A stretch of DNA of 13,688 bases from JBDSYA01 sp039925865 (GTDB lineage Bacteria; Bacteroidota; Ignavibacteria; Tepidaquicellales; Tepidaquicellaceae). The notes under the pieces were generated by a model that saw only the letters and a list, made by a program, of their open reading frames with translations, made no database searches and was not told the origin of the DNA. The first letter of the stretch is position 1. Each line of letters begins with the position of its first letter. Location of the stretch: positions 1-13,688 of the forward strand of contig JBDSYA010000126.1 in assembly GCA_039925865.1 (NCBI GenBank). The letters are read 5' to 3'. A program made the translations under genes and the position numbers. Of this stretch, positions 1 through 6,483 are shown in pieces.

Positions 1-36
1 AACTTTACGAACCTTATAAACTTTACAAACTCTCTT
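1..36. repeat. Degenerate 9-bp tandem repeat
   Basis: Four units of about 9 bases stand in a row: AACTTTACG, AACCTTATA, AACTTTACA, AACTCTCTT. They lie just beyond the 3' end of the minus-strand aminopeptidase gene and probably continue past the window edge. No hairpin terminator for that operon is visible in bases 1-57. The repeat is seen directly; whether it has any role is unknown. Confidence 0.55.
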
Positions 37-57
37 TACTAAACTCACTAAAAATAG

Positions 58-1080
58 CTAAATCAGAAATTTCCCATTTTCCATGACTTTCTCATCATCA
101 AGCCAAATATCAAAATCAATTCCAACACAATCAATATGTGTTGTAGAGATCCAGTTTGCCCGGGTATGCTCTGCATATGGATGGCCGAATGCCATGTGTA
201 TTGACGGAAGTTTTTCGTCCTGCAAAATATGTCCGATCACTTTTTTCAGAGCAATATTTGTTCCTATTGCAAATTCACCCACGCGATTACTGTTTTCATC
301 GGTCATTGTGTAAGCTGTAAATTCTTCAAGAAGCGCAGTATTTACACAGCTCATTTCCTTTATCCTGGAGTTTACAATTTGAATGTTAAGGGGAGTATCT
401 TTCATATCACCGTATTTTTGACAAAGATAATCACCGACAACTCCATCCACTACAAACAAGCCGTTAACATTTAAAGGAGAAGTGAAAATTTCACCTCCGG
501 GAAGATTGCCCCATTTATCGACAGAAATAAGTCCGCTGGTCTTAAGCCATTTAAGGTTGGGAGAAAATTCTGCAACAATATCGGTGCCGCCTTTTGATTT
601 ACATTTGATGAATTTTGCCTTTCTTGCTTTTTGGATCAGCTTCTCACTAAGCTTATCCACTTCCAAAAAATTTGCACGCATACCTTCCATCATAATTTGC
701 TTATTGATATTCACCATATGTCCATGCCGGATCTTATGCTCATTTACAACTGATGTCATTTGAATTCTCGCTCTTAACTCACCCATCTGTGCCTGTGCAC
801 AAAAAACTGTAACCTGTGATTTTGCCATGTCATCAAGTATTTGCTGAGGCATATCCTGTGTTGGCCGGGAAGTGTAATCTTCTATTACGAATACGCTGTA
901 AGCTGATCCTACTTTAATAATTTCATTTACGAGTGAGTTTGCAATATCTATAGTTTCATTGTCGGTAATAATTGTTATTCTTTCTTCAGGTTTCAGGCGA
1001 AGGCAAACATTGATCGCATTGTAAGCACCTTCAACCAGGTCTTTGTCCAGATCTATATCAGCAGTAAAAGAATTTTTCAT
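58..1080 (-). CDS. M29-family metallo-aminopeptidase
   Basis: This 340-residue protein resembles family M29 (aminopeptidase T/AmpS), cytosolic two-metal exopeptidases that remove N-terminal residues. The family's active-site pattern is visible in order: Glu197 in GGEIFTSP, Glu269 in GEFAIGTN, His295 in HMAFGHPY with a tyrosine seven residues later (Tyr302, matching the catalytic Tyr of the family), and His315/Asp317 in THID. It is somewhat shorter than the usual M29 length of about 370-410 residues, mainly in the N-terminal half. The ATG overlaps the stop of the upstream ligase gene by 4 bases (ATGA), so translation is probably coupled; no separate SD is seen. It is the last gene of a three-gene minus-strand operon with an ATP-grasp ligase and a GCS2 ligase. 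By inference it processes or recycles their peptide-like product. Family assignment is firm; the substrate is unknown. Confidence 0.85.
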   Translation of the reverse strand: MKNSFTADIDLDKDLVEGAYNAINVCLRLKPEERITIITDNETIDIANSLVNEIIKVGSAYSVFVIEDYTSRPTQDMPQQILDDMAKSQVTVFCAQAQMGELRARIQMTSVVNEHKIRHGHMVNINKQIMMEGMRANFLEVDKLSEKLIQKARKAKFIKCKSKGGTDIVAEFSPNLKWLKTSGLISVDKWGNLPGGEIFTSPLNVNGLFVVDGVVGDYLCQKYGDMKDTPLNIQIVNSRIKEMSCVNTALLEEFTAYTMTDENSNRVGEFAIGTNIALKKVIGHILQDEKLPSIHMAFGHPYAEHTRANWISTTHIDCVGIDFDIWLDDEKVMENGKFLI

Positions 1081-2264
1081 TTGGTAGTATTTTTAATAGT
1101 GTTGGGTTTTTTTTTGGTTTTAATTTGTGGGGCAGCATTTCTGACGATCGGTGTATAAGGCAGCCCGGTGTAAGTTTCTTCTATGATGTAATCAACTAAT
1201 ACATTGAAATCTTCATTTGAGTCATTAAAGACTTTTAATTGTCTGTCCGCTCCTGTACCATTTTCCATCATTTTGAAAATATAATTAATTTCCTCGCGGC
1301 TGCCGAGTTCATCTACAACATCATCAATGAATTCAAGAAGTTCTCCTGCAAGATCTATAAATGGAACTTCGATCTGTTTGCCAAAATCTATGAGTTTCCC
1401 GCTTATACCATATCTTGCCGCTCTCCATTTATTTTCCATCATCAGAGCTCTTTCATAAATTCTGAATCCAAGATTTTGCTGGATGAGCTTATGAAGCTTT
1501 ACAACTACGGCCTGGATAAGTGCTGCAATTGCAATGGTTTCATCAACTCTTAATTGTACGTCGCAGATCCTGAACTCAATAGTATTAAAAAAAGGATGGG
1601 CTCTTACATCCCACCATATTTTTTTCGCATTATCTATACAATTTGTTTTTATGAGAAGTTTAATATAATTATCGTAGTCGGAAAGGCTGTTAAAATAATC
1701 AGGAATACCTGTCCTGGGAAATTTATCAAAAACCTTGACCATGTAAGATTTGAATCCTGTATTTCTACCAAGCCAGAATGGCGAGTTTGTTGAAAGTGCA
1801 AAAATATGAGGAAGAAAATATCTCGCGGCATTCATAATATGAATACCAATTTCACGGTTTGCAATACCAACATGGACGTGCATACCGAATATAAGATTTG
1901 CTCTCGCGGCTTCCTGCATTTCATTGACAATCTCAACATACCTTGGATGATCTGTTATTGCCTGATCTTTCCAGTGAGAAAAAGGATGCGTACCCGCTGC
2001 TGCAATTTTTAAACCATGCTGATCAGACAGCATTGCAAGTGAAGTTCTTAAATTTGTAACTTCTCTCCTCGCTTCCTGGATATTTTTACAAATATTAGTA
2101 CCGGTCTCTATAACGGACGCATGCATTTCCGGCTTAAAGTTTTCTTTCAGCAAAACTTTTCCTTCGTCAAAGATCGTCTGAATATGTGACTGAAGTTCTC
2201 TTGTTAACGGATCAATTATCTGAAATTCTTCTTCAATGCCAAGCGTATATTTTTCTTCGTTCAT
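1077..2264 (-). CDS. GCS2-type carboxylate-amine ligase (YbdK-like)
   Basis: This 395-residue protein belongs to glutamate-cysteine ligase family 2 (YbdK/EgtA/plant GshA-like), which uses ATP to join a carboxylate, often the gamma-carboxyl of glutamate, to an amine. It shows the N-terminal LGIEEEFQIID motif (metal-binding glutamates near residues 11-13), the signature MHVHVG at 128-133, and SPFWLGRNTG from 161. YbdK proteins are usually near 370 residues. The extra length here is mostly a lysine-rich C-terminal tail (roughly residues 380-395). It starts 7 bases after the upstream ATP-grasp gene and overlaps the downstream aminopeptidase by 4 bases. E. coli YbdK has only weak glutamate-cysteine ligase activity in vitro, so the true substrate cannot be read from the sequence. 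Pairing with an ATP-grasp ligase resembles the two-step GshA/GshB logic. Confidence 0.88.
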   Translation of the reverse strand: MNEEKYTLGIEEEFQIIDPLTRELQSHIQTIFDEGKVLLKENFKPEMHASVIETGTNICKNIQEARREVTNLRTSLAMLSDQHGLKIAAAGTHPFSHWKDQAITDHPRYVEIVNEMQEAARANLIFGMHVHVGIANREIGIHIMNAARYFLPHIFALSTNSPFWLGRNTGFKSYMVKVFDKFPRTGIPDYFNSLSDYDNYIKLLIKTNCIDNAKKIWWDVRAHPFFNTIEFRICDVQLRVDETIAIAALIQAVVVKLHKLIQQNLGFRIYERALMMENKWRAARYGISGKLIDFGKQIEVPFIDLAGELLEFIDDVVDELGSREEINYIFKMMENGTGADRQLKVFNDSNEDFNVLVDYIIEETYTGLPYTPIVRNAAPQIKTKKKPNTIKNTTK

Positions 2265-2271
2265 ATATAAA

Positions 2272-3300
2272 TTAAGCTTCTTTCACTTTGCGTTTCTTTA
2301 CATCTGATTTTCCGGATTTAGACTTTTTTTTTTCAGGGCTTCCGTTAGTCAGTGATTCGTCGTTAGCCGATGTCTTTATAAATGTACCCCATGTCAGATT
2401 ATTCATTCCTGACTTATGCTCCTTTGCTTTTCTGATTGCCATATTTGCTGCTGCTTCAACAACCCAGTCAAAATTTTCCTGACCGACTGAATTCACATCA
2501 GCATCCGGTGCCGGGTTACAGAAATCGATTGCGATCGGAATACCGTCTCTGACAGCAAATTCAACTGTATTAAAATCATATCCCAAAGCATTATTAAGCC
2601 TTAACACATAATCTTTGACAGTATCTAAAAGCTTTTGCTCAGCCGGCGCTGCATTAGAAACATATCTTAAATGATGGGGATTTCTTGGTTCATAAGGCAT
2701 TATCAAAACGTCCTTGCGGTCTATGCAGTAACATCTGTAATAAAGATCAAAAGTAATTTCTTCCTGAAGCATCATCACAAGCTGTTCAGTTTCATTATAT
2801 TTAGCAAAAAAATCTTCAGGATCAGTAACTTTATAAACACTCTTCCATCCGCCGCCGGAAAAAGGTTTGAAGTAAGCGGGAAATCCTGTGTAGTTAAACA
2901 TTCCTTCCCAATCGAGTGGAAATGAAAGATTTCTAAATGAATTTGGAGTTGTGTCAGGTGGATTCTGATTAGAAGGAAGTAAAACTGTTTTAGGAACAGG
3001 CACACCGACTTTTGTAGAAAGTGCATTATTGAAAAACTTATCATCAGCAGCCCACCAAAAAGGATTGTTAATTACTGCCGTGCCCGTGATCGCAGCATTT
3101 TTTAAAAATCCCCTGTAAAAAGGAACGTCCTGAGATATTCTGTCAATAATAACATCATATCCACTGGTCTCTGCTTGTATAACTTTATCAATGGTCACAA
3201 GCTCTGCCGTAATTCCGCTTTCATTTTTTTCATTTACTCTTTCAACAAATGCCTGAGGAAAAGTATTTTCCTGTCCAAATAATATTCCGATTTTTTTCAT
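2272..3300 (-). CDS. ATP-grasp ligase (RimK/GshB-like)
   Basis: This 342-residue soluble protein has an ATP-grasp fold, which makes amide bonds through an acyl-phosphate intermediate. Visible elements are a substrate-side N-terminal region (MKKIGILFGQEN), the ATP-binding lysine and glycine-rich loop in YFKPFSGGGW (Lys145, Gly149-151), LQEEI near 178-182, and the Mg-binding residues in TVEFAV (Glu247) and IDFCNP (Asp259, Asn262). All key residues appear intact, so it should be active. The last 22 residues (321-342) are a lysine/serine-rich basic tail. It is the first gene of the minus-strand operon, followed after 7 bases by the GCS2 ligase. A GGGAG lies 13 bases upstream of the ATG, rather far for an SD. 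The substrate is unknown; by context it may add an amino acid to the GCS2 product or supply its substrate. Confidence 0.85.
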   Translation of the reverse strand: MKKIGILFGQENTFPQAFVERVNEKNESGITAELVTIDKVIQAETSGYDVIIDRISQDVPFYRGFLKNAAITGTAVINNPFWWAADDKFFNNALSTKVGVPVPKTVLLPSNQNPPDTTPNSFRNLSFPLDWEGMFNYTGFPAYFKPFSGGGWKSVYKVTDPEDFFAKYNETEQLVMMLQEEITFDLYYRCYCIDRKDVLIMPYEPRNPHHLRYVSNAAPAEQKLLDTVKDYVLRLNNALGYDFNTVEFAVRDGIPIAIDFCNPAPDADVNSVGQENFDWVVEAAANMAIRKAKEHKSGMNNLTWGTFIKTSANDESLTNGSPEKKKSKSGKSDVKKRKVKEA

Positions 3301-3604
3301 TAAGATTATTTAACTCCCTGATTTTGTAATTTAATTTTTAAAATAGTAATTCATCAATTTAAAAAGAAAATGGACAAATAAATGTAAAAATTTAATTGCT
3401 TTTCCGATGAGTGACAAAAATAGTAAATTTTAATATAAAATTATACGGATAATTTTTAATGTGAGATGTGATTTCACAAAGGACAGTTCTTTTTATAAGA
3501 TTAGCTTTATGAAATAAAGAAATGAATTAGAATATGAAATTCTGAAAATCTTAACCAATATGTATTTAAGATATATTTAAGAAATAATTAATGAGTGAAG
3601 ATAA

Positions 3605-3626
3605 GTTTGAAGAGTATACTTCAAAC
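3605..3626. promoter_or_regulatory. Perfect 8-bp inverted repeat upstream of FnIII-like gene
   Basis: The arms GTTTGAAG (3605-3612) and CTTCAAAC (3619-3626) are exact inverted copies around the 6-base spacer AGTATA. The element sits just upstream of the candidate promoter of the gene at 3700. It could be an operator for a dimeric regulator or a transcript hairpin; the run that follows is AT-rich rather than pure T, so it is a poor terminator. The symmetry is seen; its function is not known. Confidence 0.35.
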
Positions 3627-3643
3627 GATTAATAATTTTTATT

Positions 3644-3673
3644 TTGATACTTGATTAAAATACTTGATATTAT
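3644..3673 (+). promoter_or_regulatory. Candidate promoter for FnIII-like gene
   Basis: TTGATA at 3644-3649 and TATTAT at 3668-3673 are 18 bases apart and would start transcription about 20 bases before the ATG at 3700. The 9-base direct repeat ATACTTGAT overlaps this site twice and could be a regulator site. A second pairing, TTGATA at 3664 with TATATT at 3687, would give an almost leaderless transcript. In such AT-rich DNA these matches are weak evidence. Confidence 0.25.
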
Positions 3674-3699
3674 TTCTAAATGCTTATATATTGGTCAGA

Positions 3700-4113
3700 A
3701 TGAAAAACCTCAAACTACAAATTAAAGTATTATTAATATTATTTACTTGTTCAGGTTTATTGTACGGTGCTGTTACACTTCAATATTTCACTGCAAGAGA
3801 TAACGCCAGCGGTGTTTTCGTTGAATGGAAAACGGGTGATGAGGAAAGTACTTCCAGATTTGAATTGGAAAGAAGTGCAGATACTCCCGATAACTTCATT
3901 TACATAAATTTTAAAAATGCTACAGGTAATAATTCGTATTATTCATATCAGGATAATTCGGTTGACTTTGGCAGAACATCTTCAATCTATTATTACAGAT
4001 TAAAATGTATTGAAGGAAGCGGTAATTATACTTACACCAATCACATTACGGTTTCACATACAGTTTCAGGAATAAGAAGCACGTGGGGCAGTATCAAAGC
4101 AATATTCAGATAA
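3700..4113 (+). CDS. Small secreted FnIII-like protein
   Basis: The product is about 137 residues. The N-terminus MKNLKLQIKVLLILFTC followed by SGLLYGA is a typical Sec signal peptide with likely cleavage near YGA. The mature part is one beta-sandwich-like domain with the pattern 'VEWKTGDEESTSRFELERS ... YYYRLKC ... YTYTNHITVS', which matches fibronectin type III-like domains common in secreted Bacteroidota and Ignavibacteria proteins. It ends in a short tail, GIRSTWGSIKAIFR. The ATG at 3700 is preferred over an in-frame TTG at 3664, because the extra 12 residues would disrupt the signal peptide. No SD is seen. It is normally a module of larger proteins, so a stand-alone copy of this size is somewhat unusual. 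A role at the cell surface is inference. Confidence 0.65.
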   Translation: MKNLKLQIKVLLILFTCSGLLYGAVTLQYFTARDNASGVFVEWKTGDEESTSRFELERSADTPDNFIYINFKNATGNNSYYSYQDNSVDFGRTSSIYYYRLKCIEGSGNYTYTNHITVSHTVSGIRSTWGSIKAIFR

Positions 4114-4172
4114 ATAAAATTTTTGAACATCTCTTTCTTTTAAAATAACAAAATACCCGAAAGGAGATATAC

Positions 4173-4511
4173 ATGCCAGAATCTTCACGATCTTTAAATA
4201 TAACGCCCGAGGAAATTCAGTCGGGAAAAACAATGGCCATTATTTCATATTTGATTTTTTTTATTCCTCTTCTTATGGATGATATGAAAAAAAATAAATT
4301 CGTAATGTTCCACACCGAGCAGTCACTTGTGCTTCTGATCTTGAATATAGCTGCCGGCATCATCGGTACAATTACATGTGGTATAGGTTTAGTGCTTTAC
4401 ATTCCATGGCTGATACTTCTTATAATGGGTATTATGAATGCATCAAATGGAGAAGTAAAAGTTTTACCGGTAGTCGGTCAATACGGAGAAAAGTTCAACT
4501 TAGTAAAGTAG
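4173..4511 (+). CDS. DUF4870/Tic20-like small membrane protein
   Basis: This 112-residue protein resembles the DUF4870 family, small inner-membrane proteins of unknown function. A first hydrophobic segment at about 19-35 is followed by the characteristic loop FHTEQSLVLL (46-55, compare FHxxQ in the family), then a long hydrophobic stretch at about 51-88 with a Gly-rich turn that should form two helices. A short hydrophilic tail follows. A strong SD, AAGGAG at 4161-4166, supports the ATG at 4173. The gene ends just before a good hairpin terminator, so it is probably transcribed alone or with the FnIII-like gene 59 bases upstream. Confidence 0.75.
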   Translation: MPESSRSLNITPEEIQSGKTMAIISYLIFFIPLLMDDMKKNKFVMFHTEQSLVLLILNIAAGIIGTITCGIGLVLYIPWLILLIMGIMNASNGEVKVLPVVGQYGEKFNLVK

Positions 4512-4530
4512 ATTTTTTTTAAAATTTTAA

Positions 4531-4564
4531 AAGCAGTCATCCTCACAGGTTGATTGCTTTTTTT
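4531..4564 (+). terminator. Intrinsic terminator after DUF4870-like gene
   Basis: The arms AAGCAGTCA (4531-4539) and TGATTGCTT (4551-4559) pair over 9 bases with one G-U wobble. An inner CCT/AGG pair stacks inside after a T-T mismatch. A run of T follows (4558-4564). This is a textbook rho-independent terminator for the gene ending at 4511. Confidence 0.85.
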
Positions 4565-4621
4565 ATTTCAGTAAACAATTTTAGTGATGCATGCGTACTA
4601 AGGCTAATTAAATATTAATGT

Positions 4622-4996
4622 ATGAACAGCATCCCAACGGAATTACAAACTGCAAAAACATTTTTTCTGATATCAGGAATAATAAATATTCTTGGCTTCC
4701 TTGGATGGGGAGGTTCGACAATCCTGGGAGGCATCGCTACCTGCGGAGCCGGCTGCCTTTTAGTGTTTCTGCCTGCAATTAATATCATAAGCTGTATAAT
4801 GGATTTCATTGCATATAGCAAGCTGAATCATCTGAATCAAAAAGGCACCTTCGGCACCATTCAAACCGCAGCCATATTTCAAATAGTAACGATCCTTACA
4901 GGCAATATTGTCAGCCTTATTTTTGGAATAGTGATCATGACTTATCTTAGCAAAGATCATGTTAAAATTTTTTTACGGGAAAAGGAAATTTATTAA
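4622..4996 (+). CDS. Small multi-pass membrane protein, unknown function
   Basis: The predicted protein has 124 residues and is strongly hydrophobic, with segments at roughly 12-29, 32-50, 51-66 and 82-107, giving about four transmembrane helices and a charged C-terminus (KDHVKIFLREKEIY). The second segment is Gly- and Cys-rich (GGIATCGAGCLL). I recognise no named family, although similar small four-helix proteins are common in this group. The start is uncertain: another ATG at 4618 is out of frame, and no SD is near. It follows a terminator, so it should have its own promoter. Composition, membrane pattern and the absence of a better frame support it being real. Confidence 0.6.
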   Translation: MNSIPTELQTAKTFFLISGIINILGFLGWGGSTILGGIATCGAGCLLVFLPAINIISCIMDFIAYSKLNHLNQKGTFGTIQTAAIFQIVTILTGNIVSLIFGIVIMTYLSKDHVKIFLREKEIY

Positions 4997-5010
4997 TTGA
5001 TAATTGATAA
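4995..5010. repeat. 7-bp tandem repeat AATTGAT x2
   Basis: AATTGAT occurs at 4995-5001 and again at 5002-5008, followed by AA. The copy begins at the stop codon of the membrane-protein gene, in the gap before prfA. It is one of several short tandem repeats with a 7-base period in this window. Confidence 0.5.
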
Positions 5011-5045
5011 TGGCCAATTGTGTATGGAGAATCGGAATCAACTAT

Positions 5046-5068
5046 CAACCAACAACCAACAACCAACA
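5046..5068. repeat. 7-bp tandem repeat CAACCAA x3 before prfA
   Basis: Three perfect copies of CAACCAA run from 5046 to 5066 with the start of a fourth (CA). They end 7 bases before the prfA ATG and occupy the place where an SD would be expected. In the transcript this would be an unstructured A/C-rich leader that might help ribosome entry; that role is inference. Confidence 0.65.
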
Positions 5069-5075
5069 TTAGATC

Positions 5076-6146
5076 ATGTTTGAAAAATTAGAAAAAGTTA
5101 AATCCCGTTATTATGAAATATCCGATCTGCTGGCAACGCCGGATATTACAAATGATCAAAATGAGTTTAGAAAGCTTTCTAAAGAATATTCTGATCTTGA
5201 AGACGTTGTAAATTCATATGACAATTACTTAAAAACAAAATCTGAGTTTGAGGAAAATAGAAAGCTATGGCTTGAGACAATTGATACTGAGATGAAAGAA
5301 ATGGCAAAGGAAGAACAGGAGCGGCTTGAAAATAAATTGAGTGAAATTGAAGCACATATCAAAGAACTTCTTATACCCAAAGATCCCGTTGATGATAAGA
5401 ATGCAATATTCGAGATCAGAGCAGGAACAGGCGGAGAAGAAGCGTCGTTGTTTGCAGCAGAACTTTACAGGATGTACACAAGATATTTTGAAATAAAAAG
5501 ATGGAAAGTCGAGACTATTGCTTTTAGTGATGCAACGAATCCCGGTGGTATAAAAGAAGTTGTATTAAACATCAGCGGTAAAAGTATTTACGGTGATCTG
5601 AAATATGAGAGCGGTGTTCATCGTGTACAGAGAGTTCCAAAAACTGAAGCTAACGGGAGAGTGCATACTTCCGCGGCATCTGTTGCAGTATTTCCTGAGG
5701 TTGAAGATTTTGATATAGAGATAAATGATAATGATCTGAAAATAGATGTGTTCAGGTCCGGGGGTGCCGGTGGCCAGAATGTAAATAAAGTTGAGACAGC
5801 AATTCGCATAACACATTTACCGACTAACACTGTTGTACAATGTCAGGATGAGCGTTCACAGATAAAAAATAAAATGAAAGCAATGAAAGTGCTCCGGTCC
5901 AGATTGTATGATCTTGAACTGGAAAAGCGAGATAAAGAATTAACTACTCAGCGGAAGCAAATGGTAAAGTCCGGTGACAGAAGCGATAAGATAAGAACTT
6001 ATAACTTTCCTCAAAACCGTTTAACAGATCACAGGATCGGCCTTACACTTTACAATCTTAATGAAGTAATGGAAGGTGATATTGACGAAATAATCGATAA
6101 GCTAAAAACTGCTGACAGAGCGGATCGGCTTGCAGATGCGGAGTAA
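5076..6146 (+). CDS. prfA: Peptide chain release factor 1
   Basis: RF1 recognises UAA and UAG stop codons on the ribosome and triggers release of the finished peptide. The 356-residue length is normal for the family. The coiled N-terminal domain covers about residues 1-110. The stop-codon-reading PxT motif is seen as PKT (188-190, in RVPKTEANGR), which fits RF1 and not RF2 (SPF). The catalytic GGQ is at 232-234 in FRSGGAGGQNVNKVE; its glutamine is the usual methylation target of PrmC. The ATG at 5076 gives the standard N-terminus MFEKLEKVKSRYYEI. There is no SD; the 7-bp repeats sit just upstream. The gene is followed by a 337-base gap and then a tRNA. Confidence 0.97.
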   Translation: MFEKLEKVKSRYYEISDLLATPDITNDQNEFRKLSKEYSDLEDVVNSYDNYLKTKSEFEENRKLWLETIDTEMKEMAKEEQERLENKLSEIEAHIKELLIPKDPVDDKNAIFEIRAGTGGEEASLFAAELYRMYTRYFEIKRWKVETIAFSDATNPGGIKEVVLNISGKSIYGDLKYESGVHRVQRVPKTEANGRVHTSAASVAVFPEVEDFDIEINDNDLKIDVFRSGGAGGQNVNKVETAIRITHLPTNTVVQCQDERSQIKNKMKAMKVLRSRLYDLELEKRDKELTTQRKQMVKSGDRSDKIRTYNFPQNRLTDHRIGLTLYNLNEVMEGDIDEIIDKLKTADRADRLADAE

Positions 6147-6184
6147 TGTTAATAAAATTAAAAGTAACAAATTGACATTTAAAT

Positions 6185-6277
6185 TCACGACCAAAGAGTC
6201 ATAGACAGAATTGAATTGAAATTTGAATGAGTTAAACAATCAGGTTTTCCATAGTAAACAAATGTTTCATATTCCAT
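6185..6277 (-). CDS. Possible small protein of 30 residues
   Basis: Read on the minus strand, GGAGGT (6286-6291) lies about 9 bases before an ATG, close to an ideal SD and better than those of most genes here. The frame encodes 30 residues beginning MEYETFVYYGKPDCLTH and ending MTLWS before a TGA. It has no signal peptide or transmembrane segment, is aromatic-rich and has one cysteine. It converges on prfA, and no promoter or terminator is obvious. I recognise no family. It could be a genuine small gene, a decayed fragment, or a chance frame; the SD is the main argument for it. Confidence 0.3.
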   Translation of the reverse strand: MEYETFVYYGKPDCLTHSNFNSILSMTLWS

Positions 6278-6437
6278 TATAATTTACCTCCACTTTTATT
6301 CCTTTCGAAAATTTTCTACAGTGAATCAATCATTTCGTTAAACTTTGAGATATCTATTAAGCCTTAATAAATTTTTACTAATTACTTAGTTAAAAATTAT
6401 ATAAAATTTATAATCTTTGAACAAACCAAAACATGCA

Positions 6438-6467
6438 TTGTAAAAAATTGAGGAATTGAGTATTTTG
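6438..6467 (+). promoter_or_regulatory. Candidate Bacteroidetes-type promoter of tRNA-Val
   Basis: TTG at 6438-6440 and TATTTTG at 6461-6467 are separated by 20 bases, resembling the Bacteroidetes -33 TTG / -7 TAnnTTTG promoter with one base fewer in the -7 box. Transcription would start about 10 bases before the tRNA. Position and spacing fit well, but the match is imperfect. Confidence 0.35.
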
Positions 6468-6483
6468 CAAGTTCCAAAAATGC

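Larger units (their letters stand above)
3301..3699. other. Divergent AT-rich intergenic region
   Basis: This gap of about 400 bases separates the minus-strand ligase operon from the plus-strand FnIII-like gene and must hold promoters for both. I see no convincing gene or RNA in it. Notable elements are a hairpin at 3605-3626, a 9-base direct repeat ATACTTGAT at 3647-3655 and 3660-3668, and a short inverted element TGTGATTTCACA near 3468. I could not fix the operon promoter with confidence. Confidence 0.6.
6147..6483. other. AT-rich gap between prfA and tRNA-Val
   Basis: This stretch contains no clear terminator for prfA. It holds two things worth noting: a 30-codon open frame on the minus strand with a strong SD (6185-6277), and a candidate promoter for the tRNA at 6438-6467. 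A TATAAT at 6409-6414 is also present but lacks a good partner element. The rest is AT-rich sequence in which I see no further structure. Confidence 0.6.

Noticed and set aside
3460..3480. CRP-like site TGTGATTTCACA
   Set aside because: The arms TGTGA/TCACA are only 2 bases apart instead of the 6 needed for a CRP site, so it is more likely chance.
3664..3699. TTG start extending the FnIII-like protein by 12 residues
   Set aside because: The ATG at 3700 gives a clean signal peptide; the extension adds hydrophobic residues before the positively charged n-region and has no SD.
4159..4175. The leader AAGGAGATATACAT equals the ribosome-binding site of common expression vectors, raising the idea of vector contamination
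   Set aside because: The match covers only about 14 bases of a near-consensus SD with an AT-rich spacer; the flanks are ordinary AT-rich genomic sequence with no vector elements.
5565..5830. Minus-strand open frames inside prfA
   Set aside because: They are shadows of the GGQ-domain coding region with no independent support.
6409..6414. TATAAT as -10 box of the tRNA-Val promoter
   Set aside because: No good -35 partner at 17 bases (TTAGTT only), and it would leave a leader of about 65 bases; the element at 6461 is better placed.
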